Positions 12,563 through 26,765 are shown, counted from the stretch's first letter. The stretch is DNA of 64,000 nucleotides from Symmetrospora coprosmae (GCA_008802785.1 VUYT01000002.1:868001-932000), one strand, 5' to 3'. Numbers and translations are program-made. Notes: generated from the letters alone by a model not told the origin.

Positions 12563-13267
12563 TTTGTGGTGGAGACGCTTCGGATGATGGAAGATGGGGA
12601 TGGGAAGAAGAGAACGAAGGGAAGAGGGAGAGGGAGAGAGGAGGAGCTGCTCTTCTACTTATCGCAATCAGGCCATCTATATAGAGGAGACCGCATGGTG
12701 GTCTGCTCAGAAGTGTCCGGCGTACACCGGTGCTAGTCCCGTCCTCTATTTCCGGGCATTAGCCAGCGTCAGCCTCAGCGCAATCATGTGCAGCGCCGCG
12801 TTAGTGTCGCTATCGCCTTCGGGCTTCTTCAGGCACAGGACGCGACGAGCACGCGGAATGGACGTGCTACTGCTATCGGAGGCGGTGATGCCGCTGCCGT
12901 GTTGGCGATCTTGCGAGGCGAGGGTCGTATCTTCCGAGTCCTTCTCCGCCGCCGCCGCCTCTCAGTCCCATTACCGCTTCGCTCGACACGACAGCTTCGC
13001 GCCTTGTTGAGCTGTGGAGCCGCTGCAATATCTGTCTGCATTACTGTCCTCTATACCCTCGTGGCCTGCTCTACAGACGTGTTGGTGTCCAGGAAACCCT
13101 TGCGACTGATCTGGGCGTGCCCCTCTGCGTGGCCTCGCCCCTGCCTGCCTGCACCCACTGACGATGCTGCTGGCTCTCGGCTTGACCGCAATCCACCAAC
13201 AAAAGCCAGCTCTCAGCCAGAAGCTCACGTTCGCATAGCAGGACCAACAGGCATCTGCACAGGCCAT
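12563..13267. promoter_or_regulatory. Divergent promoter region, carboxypeptidase / VPS13
   Basis: This 0.7-kb spacer lies between divergent starts. CTATATAG at 12677-12684 is well placed as a TATA box for the minus-strand carboxypeptidase. A plus-strand open frame through most of it has no recognisable domain and is probably chance in GC-rich DNA. Confidence 0.45.
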
Positions 13268-16200
13268 CATGGTGTCAGTACTGCTCTACATGCTGCCGCT
13301 GCTGCTGCCGCGCCGGTCCAGCGGAGAACTGACGTCGCCCCGTGACGCTCCTCCGCGATCGTCCTCTGGTATGGATGGTTGCTGCGACAATGCACGCATG
13401 ACGACGCCCATAGCCTGGAGAGCGTCCTGTCTGGTGTATTGAACAGGTGCGCGAATGAGTCCGCTTGTCGCTGTCGCTGGACCCGCCTGGAGATGCGGCA
13501 TGACCGACTGACGCGCTCGGCCGCACACAGGTTCGTCGCCAACTATGTCGAGAACCTCAACACCAAGGACCTCAGCTTTGGCGTCTTCTCTGGCGATGTC
13601 CGCCTCAAGAACCTGAAGCTCAAGAAGGAGGCCCTCGACAAGTTCCGCCTGCCCGTTGACGTCAAGGAAGGGTACCTCGGGGACCTGACGCTGACCATCC
13701 CATGGACCAACGTGCGCACTGCCCGTGCTACCAAGCTCACTGCAGACATGCACTGACGTGGTCCCGCGCCCGCAGCTCAAAGGCTCCCCGGTCAAAGTGG
13801 TCGTCGAGAACGTCTACCTGCTGGCCACGCCGAACGCGCCAGACGCTCAGTATGACCCAGAGGAGGAGGCACGCCGGACGCAGGCGGCAAAGCGGGAGAA
13901 GCTCGAGTCGGCCGAGCTGCTCACGACAAAGCCTAGCGCGGGCATATCGGCCGAGGACGAGGCAAAGAACGAGTCCTTTGTCGCCTCGTTGACGAACCGC
14001 GTCATCGACAATCTCCAGCTCACAGTCAAGAACGTCCACATCCGCTACGAGGATGACGTCTCCGTCCCTGGCCACCCCTTCTCCATCGGCATAACCCTCG
14101 GCGGTTTCACGGCCGTCTCGACCGACAAATTCTGGAAGCCGACGTACATCCACAACTCGACAGAGGGCGTGCACAAGCTCGCCAACCTCGACTCGTTCGC
14201 CATCTACTTTGACACGGACTCCGAGTCGCTCGCCGGGCACCCGCCACTCGAGGCCATCAAGGAGTTCAACAAGCGCATCGCCCGCACCGACCCGAATGCG
14301 CCCAAGGTCAAGCACCAGTACATTATGCGGCCCGTCTCAGGCGACGGCCGCCTCGTCCTGAACCACCACGTCGACAAGGACACGCCCAAGACCGACGCTG
14401 AGCTCATGTTCAAGGAGCTCGCATTTAGCATTGATGAGGACCAGTACCGCGATGCGCTCAGCATGCTCGACCTCTTCCACTTCTACACGCGCAAGAACCA
14501 GTACCGCAAGTTCCGCCCGCAGCCAAAGCAGATTGAGGCAAACAAGAACAGGGCGCTCTTAAAGTTTGCCCAGGACGCCATCCTCGCCGAGGTCAAGGAG
14601 CGGCATCGCAAGTGGACATGGGACTTCTTCCGCGAGCGGAGAGACGACCGCAAGCTGTACATCTATGTTTTCAAGCTGGACGCCCGTGGGGAGATCACGC
14701 CCGACGACAAGACGCAACTGCAGAAGCTGGAGGACAAGCTCAGCTACCAGGACATCCGCTTCTACCGCTCCATCGCGCGGTCCGAGCTGCGGAAGGAGCG
14801 CGCGAACGCCCGGCAGACGGCGCAGCAGAAGAAGCTGCAGGACGGCAAGGCAGGGAAAGCAAGCGGCGGCGGCTGGGGCTCGTGGTTCTGGGGCACCAAC
14901 AAGAGCAGCCAGTCAGAGGAGGAGGATCAGCCGCAGGACTTGCTGAGCGACGATCAGCGGAAAGAGCTCTACGACGCGATTGACTGGGACGAGAAGCAGG
15001 CCGTCGCGGGCGGGATGGACCTGCCCAAGGACACGCTCAAGCTGCGCGTGAAGGCCAAGCTCGACACAGGCAGCTTTACGCTCAAGCGTGATCCGCACGG
15101 TGCAAATCACGAGATGATCAAGGTGATCTTTGACGACTTTTCGGCAAACGCTCTGCAGCGGCCGGACAACCTCGAGGCTGTTGTCGCGCTGGGCGGGATG
15201 GGCGTGTTTGACGGGACAAAGCCAGACTCGCTGCATAAGCAGATCGTCCGGGTCAAGCAGGCCACTTCACCATCGGAGAATCAGGGCGAGGATGGAGGGT
15301 ACGCAGTCGATCCTGCGCAGCGCGATACAGAGGGCGCGGCCCGGGCTGCCAGCGGAAGCAGCGGCGAGCTCAGCAAGCTGGCGAAGGAAGCAGGGCAAGT
15401 CGCCGGGAAAGATGAAGAGCCGTTCTTCTTTGTCAAATTCGAGCAGAAGCCGCTGGACGAGCGCGCAGACACGGGCCTGACGGTCAAGATGCGGTACATG
15501 GAGATCATCTACCACCGTGGCTACGTCGAGGAGATTGTGCGCTTCTTCAAGCCGCCTGCGAGCCAGCTCGAGAGCGTCAATGCGTTGGTGGATGCCGCTA
15601 GTAGCACGCTCGAGGGCATCAGGAAAGAGACGCGTGCAGGACTCGAATTTGCGTTGCAGCAGCACAAGACGGTGGATCTGCGCGTCGACATGAATGCGTA
15701 AGTTTGGCCGTCAGGTTCACGCTCTCGCTGTGTGCTGAAGCTCCTGGCGCCGTCCTGCAGACCCATTATCATCATTCCGGAAGACGTAACCAAAGCACAG
15801 TGCCAGCACATTGTGCTCGACGCCGGTCACATCGCCGTTTCGAGCGAGCTCGTCAGCCAAGAAGCGGTCGCGCGGATTCGGTCCAAGGAGAAGCAGCAGT
15901 ACTCGGACGAGGACTTTGAGCAGCTCGAGTCCCTCATGTACGACCGGTACCACGTCAAGCTCGAGGCTGCGCAGCTGCTCATGGCCAACACACTCGAGGA
16001 CTGCATGGACGCCCTCTCTGGCGACAGCAGCCCGCAGGTGCACGTCCTTGAGCGCATCAACTTGGCCTTCAAGGCGGAGACATGCATCGTCGCCACGGCA
16101 CCCAATTTGACCCGCTTCAGGGTCACGGGAGACCTCCCGGACCTGCACGTCCACTTTAGCGACAGGAAGTACAAAAACCTCATGCGCATGATCGATGTTG

Positions 16201-19200
16201 CGCTGCCTAAATTCGACGCGGCCGCCAATGCAGCTGCCGAGGCCGGAACAACAAGCAAATCATCGAAGCCAGCGGAGGCGAAGTCGACGGCGCCAACATT
16301 CAAGACGGCCCCGCTGTATCTTGACCACGATGACGCGCTGAGCTTGGGCGAAGAGACCGACATCGAATACGAGGACGACGATGATCGCAAGTCTGTCCGC
16401 TCGAAGGCGTCGCGGGAAAAGTCCATCCCTCAATCAAAGTCCATGGATTTGAGCAAGGACCAGGACGATGGTGAAGAGAAGTTCTACGATCCTGGAGAGA
16501 TTGTCGAGAGCGTGAGTGCACTCAAGCCTTGTCAGATTGTTCAGCACTGACCGCTCATCTCCTCCAATGCAGAATTCCAACTTCCGGCAAAAGTCGTTCG
16601 AATTCAACTTTACCGTATCAAAGCTGCAGGCGTCCATCTACAAGTCGGATGTCTCGATCGATAAGCCTGACAAGCTGCTCGTTGAGGCCGTCCTCGACCG
16701 CTTCAGCTTCGAGTTTGCCATCCGGCCGTACGATATGAAGGTCGGGATCACGCTTGGCTCCTTCAGCATCGAAGACAGAATGGTTGAGGAGGGCACCCTC
16801 TTCCCCCGCCTCGTGTCGTCAGATGCGCATGACCAGCAGAATACGGAGAGCGATCTTGTGCGAGTTAAGTATGCCAAGGTGCAGCCGGATTCGCCGGAGT
16901 TTATGACCGTGCACGAAGGCAACAGCACCGTGGGTAACGATTTCGGGCCTCTGTCGGTTCTGTATTCTTACTGCTGCATGCTAAAGCCTTGCTCCTGCCT
17001 AACAGAGCATCGAGGTGGAGCTGTCGACCATCAGCCTGATAGTGACTCGGGCGAGCATAGTAGGTGGCAGTTTCACGACGCAGCTGTCACGGTAGTGCTG
17101 ACCATGTTTGCCCCGCAGCTCATGCTTTTCGACTGGATCATGACCACCTTTACCGGCGGCAACGAGGAGCCTGCCTCGCAGCAGAAGCAGATCGAGAGTG
17201 GCGAGAAGAGCGTTGCAGAGGCAGCCGAAACAGCCGCACCTGCAGATGGACAGCCTGTTGAGAAAATGCGCATCAAGGTTAAGCTTACGGAAGTGCGCAT
17301 GGTCTTGAACGACGACGGCACTCGACTGGCAACGCTCTCACTGCAGGCAGCCGATGTCTCGCTGCTCTTGCGCGGACCAAGCATGCGGCTTGCAGCCAGG
17401 CTAGGCAACCTGACGCTCGTGGACGACGTCGAAAGTGCTGGGCTGCCTGTGTACAAGCAGCTCCTCTCAATCGAAGGGGACAATCTTGCCGACTTCCAGT
17501 ACGAGAAGTTTGATGCCGCGGACTCATCCTACCCAGGGTATGACAGCCTGGTCTACCTGCGGAGCGGCTCCTTCCGCTTTCACTTCGTCGAGGCGCCACT
17601 CCATCGCATCATTCGCTTCTTGACCAAGTTCGCTCGCATGAAGGCGGTCTACGATGCGGCGACAAGCGCAGCTGCTCAGCAAGCTAGCGAGCTTGGTCAG
17701 CAAGCGACCAAGATGCGGTACGATATCCTCGTCAAGACACCCATCCTCATCTTCCCTCGAGACTCTGGCTCGCCAAACACCATCGTTGCCAATCTGGGAG
17801 AGATGAGCGTCAACAACAAGTTTTCCCGCGATGGTTCACTCACCCTCACGCATATCGACGCAGCGCTGAGCAAGATCCGCTTGTCTAGCAAAACCGGATC
17901 TGGAGACAATGAGGAAATGCTGGAGATGCTCAAGGATGTTGATCTGTCGTTTGACATCACCATGGTCGAGGGCGGACAGGCGGAGCAAGCGAGGACCAGG
18001 CCGGAGACCGAGGTGAGCTTGATCTGCTGCGTGGTGCCAAGCCTGTCGCTAACATGGATGCATGTAGATTGTGGGGAAGCTATCGGACGTCAAGATGCAC
18101 CTGACTGCTCAGCAGTACGCTTTCTTGCTAGACCTGTCCAAACTCGTGCCTCAGACGTTTGCCACCACGGAGGAAGAGGCTATTGAGGACGGAGCTCTCG
18201 ACGCCCAAGTCTCATCGCATGCCTCTCCAGTGCGTGGCACATCGCCCGAGTCGGCAGCGTTGTCGCAGACGGCTGCACAGGAAGAGGAGACCGTCGACCT
18301 CTTCCCAGAGCTGGCCAAGGTGGCCATCAACGAGCAAGGCGAAACCGTCCAGCTCTTCAGCAAGCTCGAATTCGCCTTCACGGTTACGACCGTTTATCTC
18401 GAGCTATTCACCAAAGATGCCATCACCCAGGCAGACCTCAAGAACCACAGCCTGGCTCGGTTCTCCCTCAACGAGGCGGATATCAAGTACAAGGTGGTAT
18501 CCAACGGCTCGATGGAAGCAGAAGTCCTCCTGCGCTCATTTGTAAGCTCTCTTTGCGTCCAAAGTGACAGTTTCGAACGAGACTGACTTGCTGCATTGTG
18601 CGACACTCAGACCGTTCACGACACTCGCCCAGAGATTGACACCAAGTTCCGGGAAATTCTGCCGGCATCTAAGGAAAAGGGCTACCAGCTTATGGTCAGC
18701 TACGCAATGTCGGGCGGCTCCGACAAGAGCGCCGTCGCAAACGTCACCATCGACACGCCATCCATCATCTTCTCGCTCGACCCGCTCTTCGCTCTTCTGG
18801 ACTTCGTCAATACGCCATTCAAGAACGCTGAGCCGGTCGTGCAGAATGGCAAAGAGATCGACGCGGATGGCGACAGCGATGTGGAGGGGCCCGACAGTGC
18901 AGACAAGGCAGAAGCGACCAGCCAGCAGGGCTCCCTTGCGTACCGAGTCAACGTGGTGCAAGCCTCGATCAGACTGCTTGCGGACCCGACCCGTCACGAC
19001 AGCGAAGCCATCGTGCTGTCCATCAGGCAAGTACAGCTAGCCCAGCAGGGCACGATGGTGCTCAGCGTCGATCACATGGGCATCTTCCTGTGCAAGATGG
19101 ACAAGCAGAAGGAGACCATCCGGATCCTCGATGACTTCGATCTGAATTTGAGCATGGACAACCGGCAAGAGAACGGAAACCAGAACTCCAGCATTGAGCT

Positions 19201-22200
19201 GGACATGCAGGCGCTAGTCCTGCGTCTATCCAACCGGGATGTTTCGCTTGTCAGCACCATTGTCAGCCGCGCTATCGAGCTGTCTGGTCCGAGCGACGAA
19301 GAGAAGCAAAAGAAGGAGGCAGAAGAGAAGAAGCGGGAGCGCGCGTCCAGCCGGCCTCGTCGTCCAGTGGAGGCCAATAAATCCAGTCACGCTTTGACCG
19401 CAAGCACAAAGAGCCGCAGGCGGTCTTCGGTCCAACAGCCGACCAAGGCGGAACTCATCGTCACGCGCGAGTCTGTACGTCAGGCAGAGTCTGATCTTCT
19501 CGGCAGCTAAAAGCAGGAGCTGATCAGCTCATTGCACGTCTCGGCACACAGCTTCGAGCTACCTTTGGAGGCTTCCGACTCGTGCTCATCAGCGATCTGC
19601 ACGAGTTGCCCGTGCTCGACATGAAGGCACCGAAGTTCACGGCCAAGGTCGAAGACTGGTCGGCAGATGTGAGTTGCCACTGAGGGTCACAAGCGTACCT
19701 GATTCGGTAAAGCTAAGACATGCGCATGTCTCCACAACAGCTTCGAGCCGGTGTCAGCACGACTCCTGTCATCAACTACTACAATCTGACCAACTCGCGG
19801 TGGGAAGCACTCATGGACCCATGGGAGTTCAGTGTTCAGGCCGCGAAAAATGCGACAACCCAAGCAATGACCATCAATCTGGCGAGCAAGCGGAGACTGG
19901 AGATCAACGTCACGCATACCTTCATTGAGCTGGCTCTCAACTCGATGGCATTGTGGAGCGAGAAGGGAGACGAGGTGCTCAAGACTAGCCGGGGCGCTAA
20001 TGCACCCTTCCTAATGCGCAATCGCACTGGCCATCCTATCCTTCTGTGGGCAGAAACGGAGGACAGGAGCAGCAAGTCGGAGAGCGTCAGACTCGAGGAC
20101 GGGGCCGATAAGCCTTGGCGCCTTGACGACTGGCGTACGATGCGAGAAGCCGCCACAACACAGATTGTGCACAACTCTGTCGGCTTGATGCTAGAAGGTA
20201 CGGCATGGGAGCGCGTGAAGCACATATCGGTCGAGCGGGAGGGCGAGGTCGTTTACCGACTGAAGCCTAAGATTGACAAGACAACGCACCGGATGCTTTG
20301 CGAGATTAAGTTGGTCAACAACGTCAAGGTCGTTACCTTCAGATCGACCTTCAAGATCGAGAACCTCACGCTTGTCCCAAGCGAGATGGTCATCGTAGAT
20401 GCCAACGGAAAGAAGGCATCTCCCGTCTTCAAGCTGCCTCCAGGTGGCGAGTGCTCCGTCCCAATCGAGTCGGCGTATCACCAGCGCATCAAGGTGCGAC
20501 CGGATCCTGGCTTCGGCCACAGCTGGTGCACGGACGCCTACCACTGGCAGGACTTGATCCGTCGCCCGACTCGAGGAATCACCTGCAAGTCGCTAGAGAA
20601 GGAGGCCTCGTTCCGCTTCCAGGCTTTCGCCGACTTTGACAGACACGACCCGCTTATCAAGACATATCCGAAGCTCACGCTACGACTGCGGGCGCCAATC
20701 GAGGTCGAGAACCTGCTGCCCTTCGACGTGCGGTTCCGCGTGTACGACAAGAACCGCGAACACAATTGGTCGAGTTTCCTCAGGCAGGGCGGCACCAGTC
20801 CTCTACATATGGCCGACCTGTCCCATCTCCTGCTGCTGAGCATTGAGATTCAGGAGTCGCGTAAGTCCCTGCTGTTGGCCAGTGCTGGCCATTACAGGAA
20901 TGACTGACTGAGCGTTTCTCGTCATGTCGCCCTCCTTTCGCAGCCTTCAAGCGGAGCGAGTTCGCAATCGTCAACACGGACAACCCTGACGACCTGCCTG
21001 TCGAAGAGATACTCCCTGTCACCGACAAGGACGGCCTGAAGCTGAACCTTCGACTGCACTACGAGCGATATCCCAAGTCTGGCGGTGCTTTCAAGGTCCA
21101 GATCTACAGCCCGTATGTCGTCTACAACAAGACCGGCCTCGACTTCGCCCTCAAGTCCAAGGCTCCACTCTCCTCCGCCAAGAATGTTGCGGGACAGAGC
21201 ATCTTCTCGAGCGATCACCGCCGCCGGGAAGCCATTCCCTTCCTCTTCGCGCCGGACAAGCTCGATGCTAGGAACCGCGCTCTTCTGCGGATTGCGGACT
21301 CGGCGTGGTCGCAGCCGCTCAGTTTCGAGACGGTGGGTACAGAGACCGAAGTCACCATCTCGTCATCTTCGGGCCAAGAGGAGGTCAACATCGGCATGAA
21401 GGTCACGGAGGGCATCGGAAGTGTGAGTATCGCTAATGTTTTTGTCAGAACGACATCCATCAACAGCCAGGCTGATGTATCCGACCCTTCCGACTATTCA
21501 GTACAAGATTATCAAGGTCATCACCTTCTACCCTCGTTTCGTCGTCAAGAACACGCTGCGGGATCCGATCTGCATCCGCCCCGCAGGCTCCACTTATACT
21601 CTCACCCTCCAGCCAGATGAGAGACAGGCTCTGCACTGGCTGCGCCGTGACCACGTTCCGCAGATGGTCATGTCCTATCCGAGCATCAATCGCTGGTCGG
21701 CGCCCTTCAACATGCGGGACGTTGGCGATATCCACGTCCGCTTATCCAACGCCGATGGTGGAGAGACGCTCATTAGGACCGACGTTGCTCTCACGGGAGC
21801 GGTAGTGTTCCTGACCATCAGCCGCGAAGAGCGGGGATGGCCTATAGTGATCGAGAACGCAAGCGATTTCCCATTTTCCATCAGCCAGGTTGTGAGTGCG
21901 ATTTGGACTACGGATATTGCGCCCGGCTGAGGCATAACCGCCGCCTCGCAGCTCGCTCAACAAGGCCGCGGACAGCCCCAGGAGAAGCAGTATCAGGTCG
22001 GCCCACATGCGGAGCTGCCCTATGCATTTGACCTGCCAGCGCAGAACAACAAGCAGATCCGGCTAGTGACCGGGAACAAGGAGCGCATTATCAACATCAT
22101 GGAGATCGGCAGCATGGTGCCCTTCAAGTTCTCTGTGCGCACATTTCGAGCTTTGCGATTGTCATCACATTCTGCAGCCTCGGCTGACCTGTCCTGCTCC

Positions 22201-24406
22201 GTCTACGCAGTCCGGCGGGTCATCCAAGGTGGTGTCACTCGACGTGCTCGCAGAAGGGCACTACCAGCTGCTGCGTATCACCAACTACGACGAGTCGCAA
22301 AGTCTCTTCAAGCTACAGCGGCGCGATACATCCATGTCTATGTCCCGGACCTCGAGCCAAAGCTCCCGAGATGTCGAGTTCGAGGCAAAGGAGCAGAAGA
22401 CGCCGATTACCTTTTCTGTCAATCTGTCGCTGGAAGGCATTGGAATCTCGCTCATCAACCGAGACATGGTCGAGCTGCTATACGCCTCGTTCCGCGGCAT
22501 ACGGCTGGCGTACGGCGACTCAGCCACAAGCCAGTCCGTTCGCTTCAGCATCAAGTGGATTCAGATCGATAACCAGCTATTCGGCGGAATCTTCCCGCTC
22601 CTTCTATACCCTTCCGTCATACCTCGGGATGGTAAGGAGCTGGAGGTGCATCCGAACCTCCAGTGCCAGGTCATCCTAATGAAGGACCAGGGTGAGACTC
22701 GTCTCACCGCAGCCACGCCTTGGTCTCGACGATGACTGATGCATTCCTGCCATAACCTCAGCGCACGGCGTCCTGTACTTCAAGTACGCCAGCGTCCTCC
22801 TGCAAGAAATGACTGTCGAGGTCGACGAGGACTTCCTCTTCGCACTGCTGGACTTCTCCAAGTTCCGCGGCACGACGGACGAGGCTGCTCTGCCGTCCAA
22901 GCTCACTGAAGAAGGGCCAGATCTTCCAGAGGCGCCCGAGCCGCAGGCTAGTACCGAAGTCTACTTCGAGGCTCTCGAACTGCAGCCAGTCCAGCTCGAT
23001 CTGTCCTTCATGCGGACAGAGAGCCTGAACAGTGACCAGGCGTGAGTGCATCCGTCTTTCCTACCTTTGCAGCCGCGGCTGATAGAGTCCGCTCCGTTTC
23101 TACAGCCTATTCAACAGCGGTCGAAACGCAGTCGCTTACTTCCTGAATGCCGTCACGATGGCTATCGGCAACGTGAATGATGCGCCCATCCGTCTGAACG
23201 CGCTCATCATCAACGATGTGCGGCTCTCCTACGCCATCCTCACTCAGCGCGTCCTCCTGCACTACCAGCAAGAGTTTATCAACCAGCTCTACCGAGTGCT
23301 TGGTTCGGCCGACTTCCTGGGCAACCCTATTGGCCTGTTCAGCAACGTCTCGTCGGGAGTTGCAGACCTCTTCTACGAGCCGACCGAGGGTGTCGTCGAG
23401 TTCCGCGACTTTGGTGCAGGTCTAGCGAGAGGCGCTGGGTCGTTCGTCAAGAAGACGGTGTTCGGCGTCACGGACTCGATGACAAAGGTCACCGGCTCGA
23501 TTGGCAAGGGCTTGTCTGCGGCGACGCTCGACAAGAACTTCCAATCGCAGCGGCGCATGCGGCAGTACCGCAACAAGCCGCGGCACGCCCTGTACGGCGT
23601 CGCTGCGGGCGCAGGCTCGCTCGTCACGAGTGTCGCGAGCGGGTTCGAAGGGCTCGCGAGAAACCCTATCGAGGGTGCGCAGGCGGACGGTGCCGCTGGT
23701 TTCTTCAGGGGCATCGGGAAGGGCGTCATCGGCATGGCCACGAAACCCATGGTTGGCGTGTTTGACCTGGCGAGCAATGTCACGGAGGGTGAGTTGAGAC
23801 CGCCATTTCGCTGTCAGCGCAGGCGTTTACGCTGACACTCCCTGCGTGCATCGTCGCAGGTATTCGGAATACAACAACCGTGTTTGACCAGAGCAGCATT
23901 GACAAGGTCCGGCTGCCCCGCTTGATACCGCACGATAAGGTGTTGAGGGTGTGTGCGAGCAGTACTTGAGTTCTCTGCATGGCGTGCGCATCATCGCTAA
24001 CTGACATCGCTCGCCGTGTGCATTTGATCTTCATCTCGCGCAGATCTTCAACGAGCGGGAAGCGCTCGGCCAGTTCTGGCTGAAGAACCTCGAGAACGGC
24101 AAGTTCTTTGACGACTACTACATTGCTCACCTGGCCATCAGCGGGGAGAAGGACGAGGACCTCATGGTCATCCTCACGACGGGTGCCATCATCCTCGCGC
24201 GTGTCACGAAGCTAAAAGCAATGTGGCACGTACCCCTGCGCGACCTGCAGACCATCAGCCTCGAGCCTAACGGCATCAGCTTGGTACTCCGCGAGGGCGC
24301 AAGGGGCCCCTTCCTGGCGCTTCCAGAGCACGAATCGCGCCTGTGGCTCTTTACGCACATTGAGAGAGTCGTCGTCGCGCACAATCAGCAGCGGCGGGTG
24401 GACTAG
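13268..24406 (+). CDS. VPS13: VPS13 family bridge-like lipid transfer protein
   Basis: A very large gene (about 3,300 residues after splicing, usual for the family) with more than fifteen introns. The N-terminal chorein domain is unmistakable: LESVLSGVLNRFVANYVENLN, FGVFSGDVRLKNLKLKKEAL, LGDLTLTIPW, LKGSPVKVVVENVYLLA. The extended hydrophobic-groove region follows to about 19500. An adaptor-binding (VAB/SHR-BD) region spans roughly 19730-22100 (PFLMRNRTGHPILLWAE, PPGGECSVPI, APIEVENLLPFDVRF). The C-terminal VPS13/ATG2 segment is near 23150-23800 (NPIGLFSNVSSGVADLFYEP). A PH-like domain ends the protein at 24404-24406. VPS13 moves phospholipids between membranes at ER-mitochondria, endosome and vacuole contacts. 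The start is inferred: ATGGT at 13268-13272 spliced over a 141-nt intron to 13414 gives MVLESVL, matching the family's MLES start. Intron 2 is 13447-13530. Confidence 0.95.
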
Positions 24407-24633
24407 GCCAGATTGCGGGACCGGAGGTTGGAGATGGTCGGGAGACGAGCGGCATGGCCAGTACTATACCGGTGCGACGGCTGATGCGGCTGAAAGATGC
24501 TTGCGCATGTGCTACTAGATATACACAGACACGGACTCCTCTCGCGCGTCCCTATGACGAAGTGTTGTTCAAACGAAAGGCAATTCATTCCGAACTGCTG
24601 CGAGCCAGATTGTACGCGTCTGATCTAGACACA

Positions 24634-26765
24634 TCACTCATTTTGCCGGGCCTCGCGCGCCACCTGCAGCACAGCGCCCTGCTTCCCGCCCGTCGTGCCC
24701 TTGATGATTTCCTTCTCGAGCTTTGCCCGGTCCTTGCCTCCGACTCCGACTCCAGCGCCCTGCGTCCCTCTGCCTCCGCCGCGCCCGCCCGCCCCGGCAC
24801 CGGCGAGATTGACATAAAAGTCCTTGATGAATTCGGCCATGCTCTTCTCGCCGACCTCGGCATACGCCCTGGGACCCCAGCGCCACTCCTCGTTCGGGTT
24901 CCCAGACTGCCCTCCGCCACTCCCGCCGCCCGCTGCGCCGTCCGCGGCATCGTCGTTGTCGTTGCGCTGCTGCGTCTGCCGGCCACGCTGCGTCTGTGCC
25001 TGGGTCGCCTGGGTCTGCGTCTGCGTCTGCGTCGCCCGCCCTTTCCCCGCTGCGGCAGCTACCGGGTTGGCGAGCTTTGTCTTGTCGAGGTACCCCTGCT
25101 TGCTCAGTGTCGACAGGAAGGTCGAGAGCGTCTGCTTGTCGGCGCGGATCGCGGATGGCCCAAGCGGGAGGGGCGTGTCGAGGCGGAGGTCGATGCGCTT
25201 GAGGTGGTTTGTGAGCTGCTCTGCGGATCCGAATCCGCACCACATGGGCATGGACAGAGATGTCAGGCGTGTCAGCACCCGCTGTATGAGGACGAGCACA
25301 AGTACAAGTCGGCGCGCAGATGTGCAGAGAGGCGAAGGACGTATCGGCTCACCGTCTGTGAGGACGCGCTCGTTGACCATGATGAGCGCGAGGATGATGT
25401 GCAGGATTCCCATGAGGGTACGCTGCTCCGGCCCCGTCTGCCAGTCGACAATCTCGTCGCGCGTCATCTTCCACTCTGCCCACTCTTGCTTCTTCATCCC
25501 GCCGTCGCCGAGCGCAGCGCGCAGGTCCCCCACGTTGCGTGCGTCCATCTCTGGCTCGAACGCCGCGGGCTCGACGGCTGCGCGGACGAGCTCGTCCGAG
25601 AGGAGCGTGCGGAGTGCAAATGACTTGGCGGGGCCGGATGACGCACCGGCGCCTTTGCCTTTGCCTTTGCCTTTGCCTTTGGCGTTAGCGGCGGCGGCGG
25701 CGGCGCGCTTCCGTGCTGCTGCTGCTTTCTTCTTCTTCTTCTTGCGGCGCCGCTCTTCGTCGTCGTCGTCTTCGTCATCATCGTCGCCCGACGCCTCCTC
25801 CTCGCCCTCGGCCCCCTCTTCGGCGTCGTTGTCGTTGGCACCCCCGTCCGCGTCGTCGTCGTCTTCGATCTCGCGCGGGTAGAGCGGGACGAGCTGCATC
25901 CCGAACGTCTTGCGGAGGTACTTGTTTGCCTTCTGGAGGATGGCGTCGAGGTTGCGCGCCTGGCCGGGCCCCATGACTGGGGCACAGAGGAGAGGAACAT
26001 GCACACACACACACACACACACGCATCGCGTTGCGTCGCGTCAGCATGCATGCAGGTGAGCGTGGGCCCACGTGGGCCGTGGAGACGCAGAGGGAGGGAT
26101 CGGGGCAGAGGCGCGCGCACCTTTCTTGTTGATGTCTTCGCGCTTGAGCAGCTTCTTGGAACCTTCGTTGCAGAGTGCAAAGCGGACGAGCTCGCGCGCT
26201 TTCTCCGAGATGTCCTGGGTGGGCGGACAGGGCAGGGCAGGGCGGGCGGCGCGTCCATGCGGGCCACGGCGGTACGGGTACGAAAAGACAGCGTGAGCGT
26301 GGGCGCGTCAGTCGAGCAGACGACAGTATCCCGATGTCTGTGCAATCACGCACCCCTTCAGTAAAGGCCTTTGCCTTTGCCTTCCTGGCCCTGCCGGCGT
26401 TTCCGTTGCCCTCCTCGTCAGGATCTACAGCCTCTCCATCCTCCTCCTCCTCCTCCTCCTCCTCGTCATCACCGCGTCGTCTTTCACGCTGTTTCCCCTT
26501 GCCCTTGCTCTTGCCCTTTCCCTTGTCGCTGCTCTTGCTCTTCTTTGATGCGCGTCTGAGCGACTGCTCTGCCGCCTCGAGCTCGTCGACCTCTTCTTCT
26601 TCGTCGTCGTCGCCGTCGCCCTGGAATCGCGCAGACACGTCAGCCTCGTCATGAGCATATCGGCGATGCAAGTGCAATGTGCACGTCCTGCCCCACCTCT
26701 GCGGGCTTCCTCCTTCGTGGAGCCTGGACCGTGTGGTGGAAGATCCCAATCAGCGCCAGCCCCAT
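24634..26765 (-). CDS. NSE3: MAGE-domain protein, Smc5/6 complex subunit NSE3
   Basis: Reading down the minus strand, an acidic/Lys-rich N-terminus (poly-Glu, KGKGKSKGKGK) leads to DISEKARELVRFALCNEGSKKLLKREDINKK. After an intron with a CA repeat come NLDAILQKANKYLRKTFGMQLVPLYPRE. These are the two halves of the first winged helix of the MAGE domain. The second winged helix carries LRTLLSDELV, GILHIILALIMVNERVLTD, then after a spliced intron EQLTNHLKRIDL, and TFLSTLSKQGYLDK. It ends ADFIKDFYVNL-like sequence and a Gly-rich tail. NSE3 binds NSE1 and NSE4 in the Smc5/6 complex that handles recombination intermediates; the winged helices bind DNA. The family is normally about 300 residues, so this copy is enlarged by an acidic/Lys insert, Gln-Thr repeats (QTQTQTQ) and Gly-rich tracts. 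The start at 26765 is tentative. Confidence 0.85.
26001..26022. repeat. (CA)n microsatellite in an NSE3 intron
   Basis: About ten CA units lie inside the intron that splits the MAGE domain. Confidence 0.85.

Noticed and set aside
12788-13345. 185-codon frame upstream of VPS13 as its N-terminus
   Set aside because: It ends at an in-frame TGA at 13343 before the chorein exon, and its content does not resemble VPS13.
24454-25882. Long plus-strand open frames opposite NSE3
   Set aside because: They are complementary to the MAGE-domain exons, are made of Ser/Ala/Pro/Arg repeats mirroring the Gly/Lys/Glu codons of NSE3, and carry no motif.
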